This document shows, in pieces, positions 8,201 to 14,755 of a stretch of 16,633 bases of DNA. A program made the position numbers and the translations under genes. The notes below the pieces were generated by a model. It made no database searches and had not been told where the DNA came from. It saw nothing but the letters and a program-made list of their open reading frames with translations. This DNA is from Victivallaceae bacterium (lineage in GTDB: Bacteria > Verrucomicrobiota > Lentisphaeria > Victivallales > Victivallaceae): positions 1-16,633 of the forward strand of contig JAQUOK010000016.1 in the NCBI GenBank assembly GCA_028717165.1. Reading direction: 5' to 3'. Position 1 is the first letter of the stretch; each line of letters begins with the position of its first letter.

Positions 8201-8698
8201 TTGGAAAACCTCAAAGGCAGCCTGAATATCGCAAGCAGGCTGGATGAAGGAACAACTATATCCTTTTCTTTTCCGGTAAAGGTCACCCAGAGCCATAAAA
8301 CCGAAGTACCGCCGCCGCATGAATATACTCCTCTGAGTACAGATTCCAATATTCTGGTAATCGAAGACGATCCGGTATCAATCCTCTACCTGAAAGAAAT
8401 CCTGGAAAGTTCCGGAGCCGATTACAAAACGGCCGGCTCGTACCGTCAGATGCAGGAAATATGCGATGCGGGTTTTATCCCGGACATTGCCCTTATCGAT
8501 ATATCGCTTCCCGAAGAAGACGGTTTCGAATGCCTGAAATGGCTGAGGAATAAATTTCCCGGCCGGAAAATCAGGTGCATTGCCCAGACCGCACATGTCC
8601 TGCACGAAGACGCGAAACGCTATGAAAACGCGGGGTTCGACGCTTTTATCGGCAAACCCTATAACCACGAAGAACTCATAAAGCTGCTGCAGACTTGA
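5237..8698 (+). CDS. Membrane hybrid histidine kinase: 5TM-LYT, PAS x3, Cys-rich GAF, HisKA, HATPase, REC
   Basis: An 1153-residue hybrid sensor kinase (ATG 5237; TTG 5201 would add 12 residues). Residues 5-190 form a LytS-type 5TM sensor with the hallmark GVIFDTRAIILSIGGLFGG and YRIYEGGAGTIMG. PAS domains lie at about 200-312, 338-452 (PAS_3 type, LHPDDLD) and 463-580. A GAF domain at about 605-770 carries seven cysteines (C648, C650, C670, C672, C706, C713, C714) around CLCG and GSFW motifs. HisKA has H797 in SHEISTPLNG. The ATPase has an N box (LFNLIGNSIKFT), DTGIGIP and GTGLGL. The receiver has an acidic pocket (VIEDD), phospho-acceptor D1088 (LIDISLPEEDG) and K1140 (GKPY). All phosphorelay residues are present, so signals sensed in the membrane or cytosol would move from H797 to D1088. 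No HPt domain or output regulator is nearby, so the partner must be elsewhere. It is divergent from the NtrB-like kinase and probably controlled from the promoter and inverted repeat upstream. Confidence 0.93.
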   Translation: MEIFHDFIINFSLSIILFFAYSKVFKYFNDKYYKQLLNGLILGGMSILVMSFPFQLIPGVIFDTRAIILSIGGLFGGPITAITATVMAIAYRIYEGGAGTIMGISIIVTSASLGTAFYYLRERNPSVMTNVNIYLFSLIVHIAMLFCALLLPPDAVLKAVRLLGILILVVYPFISFAIINLLREKEYGLSLEATLNKSLNDYQDIVDNSSSVIMRVATDGTIRFINNAGQRIFGYSEKEILGKNIYKTLIPLNKEEIVSTDSVQGMTDDPLSYSWSETENLRKDGSRIWIAWSNKPICNPNGDVTEILSVGVDITQQKMLEFELKNQNRELERLHRRYKLAASTSQIGIWELDLKNNKFTWDDCMYTLYGLENQKTENCHEAWLKRLHPDDLDQVKNNFQLMITGEKEFDSIEFRIVRPDNKVRNIKAFAKVFRDDEGKPASLLGVSYDITDLINIRKSLQQREYDYQMLFDNMTVGFAYHRMIYDKEGKPYDYEFLKINPAFEKMTGISSKSAIGKTVREVLPGVEEYWIEEYGKVTETQKSVHYKNYSQKIGKFFDVWAFSPQKGYFAVIVNDITAQREMERRRDFSNKILTELNHEFKDENIINKLATMFKDFSGAEAIGIRLRKDEIFPYVVSDFKEKPPQNLCLCRPAEHDGIHRDAQGQLHFECLCGSILSQKIKNFDSPNVTAKGSFWINDVSNVGNLCAAGDKVCCLSGFTSLALIPILHDDVPIGLIQLSYHEPNKITIELIELFESIGQSVGIAFARLNNVKNLEEAREKAESADKAKSEFLATMSHEISTPLNGLIGFSGIVEKMLRRSRTCEQRDKLLEYLEIIKTCGQNVTELINDILELASISAGDTEALLEEFSPEEIITESNEILDFKAKEKNINLVFEHADLPLKVIGAKRQLKQILFNLIGNSIKFTNKGSVRVKAAYSDGNLLIEVKDTGIGIPPDMKEKILEPFTQVDQSSTRKYRGTGLGLTIVARILENLKGSLNIASRLDEGTTISFSFPVKVTQSHKTEVPPPHEYTPLSTDSNILVIEDDPVSILYLKEILESSGADYKTAGSYRQMQEICDAGFIPDIALIDISLPEEDGFECLKWLRNKFPGRKIRCIAQTAHVLHEDAKRYENAGFDAFIGKPYNHEELIKLLQT

Positions 8699-8748
8699 TT
8701 TCCGCCTTTTTCCTGAATAAAAAACGGATACTGCTGGACAAAATACGC

Positions 8749-8767
8749 ATTTACGGCTAGTGTAAAT
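8749..8767. promoter_or_regulatory. Palindrome ATTTAC-N7-GTAAAT before the small membrane protein gene
   Basis: The same two 6-base arms as at 5025-5042, here with a 7-base centre, end 15 bases before the ATG at 8783. Downstream text is also similar: GTAAATTT then ACGGTATT here, against GTAAATTT then ACGGTTATT at the kinase. An extra ATTTACGG copy follows at 8766-8773. Neither gene has a clear Shine-Dalgarno, so this shared leader may be an operator or a promoter element. Confidence 0.45.
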
Positions 8768-8782
8768 TTACGGTATTGTTCT

Positions 8783-9103
8783 ATGAAAAATAAATTTTAT
8801 TATATCGGCCTGAACTTTTTCATGCCCGGAATGGGACAGATGGCGGCCGGACGTTACGTTCGCGGCCTCCTGCAGGCAACAGGTTCGCTCATTGCCGTTT
8901 TCCGGCTTGCCGCCGCGGTATTCATACCGCTTACCGAGTTTTACAAAGGCAATATGCTGTCTGAAGAAATTCCGGAAATAAGTTTAAGTGCAATACTCAC
9001 GCCGGTACTGATATTTCTGATAATTCTGGCATGGAGCATTATTGACATGATGTTCGGGCCGAAAGAAAAAACTGAAAAATTTCGTGGAGAAAATCACAAA
9101 TGA
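8783..9103 (+). CDS. Small membrane protein with PGxGQxxxGR motif
   Basis: A 106-residue protein I cannot assign a function. An N-terminal hydrophobic hairpin contains NFFMPGMGQMAAGRYVRG (residues 11-28), which recalls the PGxGQ..yGr..kG turn of TM2-like and DUF5683-like small membrane proteins. A first transmembrane segment spans about 28-52 and a second about 68-90; the tail (GPKEKTEKFRGENHK) is charged and probably cytoplasmic. The ATG is preceded by a palindrome instead of a Shine-Dalgarno. Its stop overlaps the ATG of the next gene (ATGA at 9100-9103), so the two are almost certainly co-translated, and it may anchor or assist the exported downstream protein. It lies 84 bases after the hybrid kinase on the same strand, so read-through from the kinase is possible. 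Confidence 0.75.
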   Translation: MKNKFYYIGLNFFMPGMGQMAAGRYVRGLLQATGSLIAVFRLAAAVFIPLTEFYKGNMLSEEIPEISLSAILTPVLIFLIILAWSIIDMMFGPKEKTEKFRGENHK

Positions 9104-10314
9104 AATATACTTTCATGCCTGTATTCTGCCTGCTTTTTTGTACCTTCTGCCTGTATTCCAAAGACACGGTTAAATGGGAAGACGACACTCCTGAAGTAAA
9201 AATCAAGGCAAGCGGTCTGTTCAGCAAAAAAAAGGATCCGAAAGTCCGGAATTCCAAGAACACTCCGGCCGACAGCATCGCCCGGGAAATCGCGGTTGAC
9301 AATTACCGTTTCCAATGGCAGCCCCAGTGGAGTTTCGCGGGACTCGGGGGGGCTATCCTGCCTTTCGCACTTGAGAGCGGCGATGAAAGCGTTCTGGGAA
9401 TAGTCGAAACCCTGCCGCAGAAAGATACTTCGTCCAGCTCGATAATAGTTTTCATTAACCTTGCCGATTTCGCTATTATCAATTACACTGTCATGACGGG
9501 CAAAGACGTCCGCAAATTCTGTTTCGTTCCGTTTTCCCAGAAAATAGTATGCCTTGTAAAATCCCCGTATAACAAATATTACCCCGAACCGAAATTCCAG
9601 TTGCAGACTATAGATACCCATACCGCGGAGGTCATATCATCCACCCCTATGGCCAAAGAGGAACCCGTCGCCGTTTGCAGCAATGGAGGAAACGTTTTCG
9701 CCGCGTTCAGGGATTCGGACCGGATAAGGGTATACGACATTGATAAGCTTTCCGAGTACAGGAGTTTTCCGGCCGTCAGTAACCCGGCCGCCTTAAAGTG
9801 CAGCCGGGACGGAAAAAAACTGCTTGCCGTCGGCAGCAGTGAAATCCGGTTTTTCGATATTGAACAGCAAATTGTTCCGGAAAAGAAAATAACGCTGCCG
9901 GCTTTCTTCAATCCGGATAAGGCTGTTTTGTGCTCCGAAGACGCGTCAAAGTTTCTGCTCTCGGTTTTCGGGGGGGACACCTATTTTTATAACGGCGAAA
10001 AATTCATCAAAATATGCAAACGCACGGATTCGGACGTTGCCTGGAGCGCGGCCGGGAAATCCATCCTTGTCGGGCAGCCCCAGAATTCCAGCATCGCCTC
10101 CTATAAGCCTGATGATCTGGACACGCCGGAAACACAGTTCCGGTTCCAGAAGCTGCGGCCATATACCAACGGTAAACTATTCAAGATAATTACTCTTCCG
10201 CCCGGCCAGGCCGGAATCGCCGTCCTTGATAAACGCGGCGCATTATGTCATTTCACCTGCAAGCGCAACCGCTGGAAAAAAGACATGATCATAGAACAGC
10301 CGGAACCTCTGTAG
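9100..10314 (+). CDS. Exported protein, probable beta-propeller, function unknown
   Basis: A 404-residue protein with an N-terminal hydrophobic segment (MPVFCLLFCTFCLYS, 6-20) that looks like a Sec signal peptide; the cysteines are not in a proper lipobox. A charged linker (about 35-60; FSKKKDPKVRNSKN) follows. From about 75 to 390 the protein alternates short beta-strand units typical of WD40/YVTN-like propellers: SSIIVFINLADF, FQLQTIDTHTAEVI, RIRVYDIDKLSEY, EIRFFDIEQQ, with intervening CSRDGKKLLAVG and CSEDASKFLLSVF, where a residue-by-residue 'xxDgkxL' pattern is clear. Such repeats normally bind proteins or ligands. There are no catalytic motifs I can recognise. A good Shine-Dalgarno (GTGGAGA, 9084-9090) is 9 bases before the start, and the gene overlaps its upstream neighbour by 4 bases. 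It is convergent with the GH123-type gene, 35 bases apart, with no strong terminator visible between them. Confidence 0.72.
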   Translation: MKYTFMPVFCLLFCTFCLYSKDTVKWEDDTPEVKIKASGLFSKKKDPKVRNSKNTPADSIAREIAVDNYRFQWQPQWSFAGLGGAILPFALESGDESVLGIVETLPQKDTSSSSIIVFINLADFAIINYTVMTGKDVRKFCFVPFSQKIVCLVKSPYNKYYPEPKFQLQTIDTHTAEVISSTPMAKEEPVAVCSNGGNVFAAFRDSDRIRVYDIDKLSEYRSFPAVSNPAALKCSRDGKKLLAVGSSEIRFFDIEQQIVPEKKITLPAFFNPDKAVLCSEDASKFLLSVFGGDTYFYNGEKFIKICKRTDSDVAWSAAGKSILVGQPQNSSIASYKPDDLDTPETQFRFQKLRPYTNGKLFKIITLPPGQAGIAVLDKRGALCHFTCKRNRWKKDMIIEQPEPL

Positions 10315-10349
10315 AGTGAAAAGCAGAATATATGGTATGAAACATTTTC

Positions 10350-13328
10350 TCAATTCTTATTTTGCTGTTGCACAGCAATGATTTTTTCCGCAATTTTTCT
10401 CCTGATGTCATATATCTTCCGGGCATCTCCGGTAAACGTGTTAGTATTTTTTACCAGGGATTCCGCCAGCCTCAATACTTTTTCCGCACTTTCGATTAAA
10501 GCGGCATTATTTTTGTTATCCGCCTGTTTCAGGACAGCAAGTTTTTCTTTCAGAAGCGCAAAATAATCATAATCCTCTATCCCGTCTCTCAACAGTTCCC
10601 AGCGGATCGTATTGACCGGGCCGGTTTCGCCTGGATAAACCAGAAAGGCATTACCGAAATCAAGACGTTGACGCGCCTTGTAAGGCGGCGCCCAGCGGTG
10701 AAGGTTCTTCCAGGGATCAGCAGTCCAGGAATTTATTGTCCAGTAAAGAAGCCCGGTAATATTGTATTTCCACATTTTCCAGAAATACGCCCGATGCGCA
10801 AGCAGTTCCTGGGTCGTTAAAAAGTGCTCCCAGGATACATACCACCACATTTCCTTGCCTTGGCCTCGACGTTTATCAATTTCTCTGCGGATACTGTCAT
10901 TTATATCATTACAGTGAGCATGATATACCCAGACGTCAATTCCTTCAGGCACATTGGCCGGATCGTCCGAAAAATCGGTCATGGGCACAACCGTTTTTAT
11001 TTCCTTATCGACAGAGTGGATCAGGTCGGTAACTTTCCTGATGAACTCATAAGATTCCCGGCCCGGTTCATCACAAGTGTAATTATAAGCCGGTTTGAAC
11101 CAGCCCCCGGCTTTCAGGTGTTTGACCCAGTTACGGAAAACCGCAGTAACCGTCCGATTGAATTTTTCACTGAAGGCCGGGCCGAACGGATAGGAAACCA
11201 TTTTTCCGGCAGCTTCGTCATATACGTTCATTTTCAGGACTTCCGGCGTACCTACTTTACCGGCAGCCCCGAAGTTAAGGCCGTAAAAGAAACAATTTCG
11301 GCCTTTTTCCAGATCGGCTTTCAGTTTCTGATCGAAATCGCTGAAATCAGCCGTCGGAACCCCATCAGCTTTTAACCGGTAATTAATCCCGGTATTGCGG
11401 AAAGAAATCCTGTGGGCAAGCATATTGTCCGTATATTTCCGGCGCAGCGCGGCAAAAGCCGGGGTATTTTCCGGTAAATTGTGATATTTGCTCAAAAAAT
11501 TATCCCATAAGCCGAAAGCGGTTTTCAAAAACGAGCTGCGGGGTAGAGTAAAATCCCAGACAGTAACGTCAATATGAAGCCGCAGGGGAGCCGCATTCGC
11601 GATTTTTACGGTCAATTCTCCCTGATATTCTCCAGCTTGAACCCCTTCCGGTACATAAAGAGTGATCCATACCGGCTGCAGCTTGCCGAATTCCGCATTA
11701 AAATGTCGGACTTCAGGAAGTGCGTCCGGCCACCCCCCTTCCCGCCGGAATTCTTTTTCCGGCGGATTGGGGATATAGCAGACCGGACTCCATTTTATAA
11801 ATTTTTTATTTATCCGGCTGCCTTTCCGGCTGATTAAATCGCCGGCTTCAATGCTTACTGCGTTCAAATTCCGTAACGGCATGAGTACAAGTTGGAAAGA
11901 TTCATATTCATTACGGCAAAGCTCAAGCCGTACCCGGTCGGTTATTTCACCATGAAAAGATTCCGCCCGCCGGAACACTTTGGTAAGTGAATTTTCTATA
12001 CCTGCCGCATAATCTTTATCCAGCCGGATTCCCATAGCGTTCAGAGATTCCAGATATGCCGCAGCCGGGAGAACATTTTCAAGTCCGGACTGCAATTTTT
12101 CAAAGAGGGTTTTCCAGGAAGAAAAATTCGTTGCGCCGGCAGGCGAAATTTCTTTCAACTTCCGATGTAAAATTTGAACATCCGATTTTATGTTGTTGCC
12201 GAGTTCCGGGTTGGCGGTTTTCAGAAATGTATCCAGACGCAGGGCAGTTCCCCGTAATTCCGCCAGACGCGCCGTCAGATCCGCCTGAAAATAGACGGAA
12301 GGTACGGTAACGCTTTTTTGTTCCACGTCGCGGAAAACACAATGCCCGCCGGAATTTCTCAGGGCGATACGGCCGGTTTTCAGCGAATGATCAATGGTTT
12401 CAAAAATTAACTTGTCATCGATATGGCATTTGATCAGGGAATCAACGCATTCAGCGCGGAGTTTGTAAGTTCTGCCGGGAACGGGTTCGAAAGGGAGGTG
12501 AAACAGAACCGTACTTTGTCCGTTCTCATTTTTCAGCAGCCGGATATAACTGCTTCCGCCCGGAGGCGGCAGAGGATTGAGTCCGGTTTCCGCCTTTTGT
12601 ATGGCAAGGGCATAATAAGTGTTGGCATTGCGGTACCGGAACAAAAGGGTCGCCTGCCTGAACCCTTTTTCAATTTCAAGCCGGGCCTGTACCGTATAAT
12701 TTTCCCGGTCTTCGCCCAGCGCAAGCAGATTGACCACTCCGTCCTTTCCGGGAAGCCGTTTTTCCTTTCCGGGCTTATCCGAAACGGTTTCCCAGGCGCC
12801 CATAATTATTTCATCGGAGCACCTTTTTTCGCTTTTTTTAACCTTATCAACGCTCAGACCGTTGATAAGCCACAGCCGGTTACGGCTTAAAAATTCGATT
12901 TCCAGCTTGCCGCCCGTAACTTCGACCGTAAATATTCTGGGCTCATAATCGGCAGCGGCCAGTTCCCGGTTCGAGATCAGGGTTTTACCCGCAGCCCTGA
13001 CGGTTACCGGCCCCCTGTCCCCTCTTGGATGAGTCATTATCAACGCCAGGCGATAACTCGCATCAGGCAAATCCAGCCGGAAAGTCCGGTTACGGGCGGA
13101 AAACAGATAATCCTCACGTAACGCATCCGGCCCCCATTCTCCCCAGGACGGGTTCCAGACGCCGAGCGGCTGATCCCAGCCAAACCCCGCTTCCGGAGAA
13201 TAAAGGGTTTGAGGCGTTACTTTGGTAAAACCCGGAATCGTCGGACTGTTGCCGAAATCAAAATCATAAGAGTTGCCCAGAATAGTCATACCAGCCATAA
13301 ATAAAGATACTAACAAGATTTTTTTCAT
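10350..13328 (-). CDS. Secreted multidomain GH123-type (DUF4091) glycoside hydrolase
   Basis: A 992-residue exported protein with a signal peptide at 1-20. Residues 21-160 (opening FDFGNSPTIPGFTKV, closing LWLINGLSV) resemble the N-terminal galactose-binding-like sandwich of rhamnogalacturonan acetylesterase-type enzymes. Residues about 172-338 look like a LamG/DUF1080-type jelly roll (LLFRYRNANTYYALAIQ; GRIALRNSGG). A helical linker spans 345-455. The GH123 part follows: beta-sandwich 460-600 (NEYESFQLVLMPL; QPVWITLYVPEG) and TIM-barrel region 600-930 with YNYTCDEPG (D753, E754), WWYVSWE, LYWTINSW, FGNAFLVYPG and LRDGIEDYDY. Characterised GH123 enzymes are beta-N-acetylgalactosaminidases using substrate-assisted catalysis with an adjacent Asp-Glu pair, which is kept here. 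Substrate remains inferred, since most DUF4091 proteins are untested. It is paralogous to the gene at 14756. Only a weak GGAA precedes the ATG. A hairpin (13434-13456) separates it from the upstream gene, so it may have its own promoter. Confidence 0.85.
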   Translation of the reverse strand: MKKILLVSLFMAGMTILGNSYDFDFGNSPTIPGFTKVTPQTLYSPEAGFGWDQPLGVWNPSWGEWGPDALREDYLFSARNRTFRLDLPDASYRLALIMTHPRGDRGPVTVRAAGKTLISNRELAAADYEPRIFTVEVTGGKLEIEFLSRNRLWLINGLSVDKVKKSEKRCSDEIIMGAWETVSDKPGKEKRLPGKDGVVNLLALGEDRENYTVQARLEIEKGFRQATLLFRYRNANTYYALAIQKAETGLNPLPPPGGSSYIRLLKNENGQSTVLFHLPFEPVPGRTYKLRAECVDSLIKCHIDDKLIFETIDHSLKTGRIALRNSGGHCVFRDVEQKSVTVPSVYFQADLTARLAELRGTALRLDTFLKTANPELGNNIKSDVQILHRKLKEISPAGATNFSSWKTLFEKLQSGLENVLPAAAYLESLNAMGIRLDKDYAAGIENSLTKVFRRAESFHGEITDRVRLELCRNEYESFQLVLMPLRNLNAVSIEAGDLISRKGSRINKKFIKWSPVCYIPNPPEKEFRREGGWPDALPEVRHFNAEFGKLQPVWITLYVPEGVQAGEYQGELTVKIANAAPLRLHIDVTVWDFTLPRSSFLKTAFGLWDNFLSKYHNLPENTPAFAALRRKYTDNMLAHRISFRNTGINYRLKADGVPTADFSDFDQKLKADLEKGRNCFFYGLNFGAAGKVGTPEVLKMNVYDEAAGKMVSYPFGPAFSEKFNRTVTAVFRNWVKHLKAGGWFKPAYNYTCDEPGRESYEFIRKVTDLIHSVDKEIKTVVPMTDFSDDPANVPEGIDVWVYHAHCNDINDSIRREIDKRRGQGKEMWWYVSWEHFLTTQELLAHRAYFWKMWKYNITGLLYWTINSWTADPWKNLHRWAPPYKARQRLDFGNAFLVYPGETGPVNTIRWELLRDGIEDYDYFALLKEKLAVLKQADNKNNAALIESAEKVLRLAESLVKNTNTFTGDARKIYDIRRKIAEKIIAVQQQNKN

Positions 13329-13433
13329 GCTTTCATTCCAATATCGGCGAGACTGGAAAAAACTTTTTAGAATCTTATTTCCTCCCGCTTTGAATTATTT
13401 TTTTCTGCTGAGTTTCATTTGTAAATCAAATTC

Positions 13434-13456
13434 GAGCCGGAATTTTATCCCGGCTC
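13434..13456 (-). terminator. Terminator-like hairpin after the beta-helix gene
   Basis: GAGCCGG and CCGGCTC form a perfect 7-base GC-rich stem around a 9-base loop, 24 bases beyond the beta-helix stop codon. On the - strand it is followed by GAATTTGATTT, a broken T-run, so it could act as an attenuating terminator before the GH123 gene at 13328. The rest of the 152-base gap (13329-13480) shows a purine-rich GGGAGGAAA with no start codon close enough to use it. Confidence 0.55.
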
Positions 13457-13480
13457 ATTTGCTTTCAGTTGATCTTGCAG

Positions 13481-14707
13481 CTAATACCCCCAATTGTGAT
13501 AAAGCTGATTAGTTTGCGAAATGGTTGAATAATAAAAGTTGTCGGTCTTGTTGCCTATGATTAAACAGTTGGTAGTTAACTTGCTTGCGTCAATATCAAC
13601 TATCTCGATCCCGTATAATTGATCTTCACCATAAGACGCATTGGAGGCAATAATGCAATCCTGTACATAACTTGCCTTTATTCCCGAGTATGTCCCTGAT
13701 GATTCCTGAGAATTATTGTAAGCCATGTTATTGGTTATTTGACTTTTAGCTATCGCATACCAGATATAAATTCCTGCCTGATCGTTATTATAAGCAAGGT
13801 TGCCGTCTACAATTAAGTAATTTTCATAACTGAATATCAATATTCCCGTACCGCTTTCCGTGACAGTATTTGATCTGACAATAGTCCTGTTGCTCCTCTG
13901 CACCCTTATTCCCGGGCCGCTGCATCCTTCCACATAATTATTCTCGACTTTTGAATCGCTCGCATTGCTTATATTTAAGCCTCTGACAGCGTTGTAACAT
14001 CTGTTTCCAAACGCAAAAAGACGATATGAAGTACCGCCATCTCCATTAAGAGTAATTGCGTCATCGGCCGCGTTCCTGGATGTGCAATCTCTTACCGTTA
14101 TATTTTCGCAGGTTGTATAGCAGGTAATTCCATCGTTGCTGACAGTATCAACTGTACAGCCTGCGATCTCGCCATTTGTACTCTGATAAAAATATATCCC
14201 GTTTGCTCCGCTGCCGTTTATATCTTTTACGTTGCAATTTATGACTTTCAGCTTATCACCATTCCCTATTTTGATCCCTCCATAATTTGTTCTGATTACG
14301 TTAACGTTTCTGATAGTTATATTTTCACAATCATTAAATAGTATACCATATAAACTCAGCGCAGTAGTTTCATCCCCTATGGTAAGATCTCTGATCGTCA
14401 CATTTTTAATACCGGTCGCCCCGGTAAACGCCAATCCATGTAAAAATCCATGCTTACCTGCAACTTCCAGGTTATCCTTACTTAATGTGATATACGTGCC
14501 CTGCCCCTGAAAATGTCCGTCAACTATGATAATTCCTCCTTCGTTCGGCAAACTGTCATGCGCTTCCTGAATGCCTCCTATATACGGATCCGCGGTTGTC
14601 CCGCTCCCGCTTGTCGCATAACTTGATGCATAACGTACAAAATCTGCATCTGCTTCAAAACCTGCTGCAAAAAAAATACCCGCCAATACCAACAGTAACC
14701 GTTTCAT
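13481..14707 (-). CDS. Secreted right-handed parallel beta-helix protein
   Basis: A 408-residue exported protein with a signal peptide ending near residue 20-22 (LLLVLAGIFFAAGFEADA). Residues 23-70 look like the cap of pectate-lyase-type helices (GTTADPYIGGIQEAHDSLP, then GGIIIVDG). From 100 to 390 about twelve PbH1 coils follow, 22-30 residues apart: NVTIRDLTI, NITIRNVNV, LKVINCNV, GEIAGCTV, NITVRDCTS, SKVENNYVE, TIVRSNTVT, YLIVDGNLAY, SQITNNMAY and so on, with an inward asparagine/cysteine ladder. This fold is shared by polysaccharide lyases, GH28-type hydrolases, C5-epimerases and NosD-like binding proteins. An acidic spot (NAADDAITL, 212-220) on a turn could be an active site, but no family's catalytic set is complete enough to name it. 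A good Shine-Dalgarno (AGGGAG at 14719-14714) precedes the ATG by 6 bases. The gene sits 48 bases after one GH123-type gene and before another, so a role in the same glycan is likely. It is visibly AT-richer than its neighbours. Confidence 0.82.
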   Translation of the reverse strand: MKRLLLVLAGIFFAAGFEADADFVRYASSYATSGSGTTADPYIGGIQEAHDSLPNEGGIIIVDGHFQGQGTYITLSKDNLEVAGKHGFLHGLAFTGATGIKNVTIRDLTIGDETTALSLYGILFNDCENITIRNVNVIRTNYGGIKIGNGDKLKVINCNVKDINGSGANGIYFYQSTNGEIAGCTVDTVSNDGITCYTTCENITVRDCTSRNAADDAITLNGDGGTSYRLFAFGNRCYNAVRGLNISNASDSKVENNYVEGCSGPGIRVQRSNRTIVRSNTVTESGTGILIFSYENYLIVDGNLAYNNDQAGIYIWYAIAKSQITNNMAYNNSQESSGTYSGIKASYVQDCIIASNASYGEDQLYGIEIVDIDASKLTTNCLIIGNKTDNFYYSTISQTNQLYHNWGY

Positions 14708-14755
14708 AGAATGCTCCCTGGTTAATTGTTAAAAACGTTTTTTTTTCGACAAACT

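Noticed and set aside
8701..8728. Possible terminator after the hybrid kinase (TCCG ... CGGA with T5/A5 inner stem).
   Set aside because: The stem is interrupted by an unpaired CC/A bulge, is mostly A-T, and no T-run follows it.
10315..10349. Bidirectional terminator between the convergent propeller and GH123 genes.
   Set aside because: Only a weak GAAAA/TTTTC pairing can be drawn; no GC-rich hairpin.
10824..11375. A 183-codon + strand frame inside the GH123-type gene, and similar ones at 12423-12890 and 15956-16489.
   Set aside because: All lie opposite conserved GH123 blocks or modules and show no own ribosome site or domain.
14722..14755. A-tract and AAAAACGTTTTT palindrome between the truncated GH123-type gene and the beta-helix gene as terminator or promoter.
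   Set aside because: The palindrome has no loop and no GC stem; TTGTCG with AACAAT at 16 bases is a poor promoter match. Nothing here is strong enough to list.
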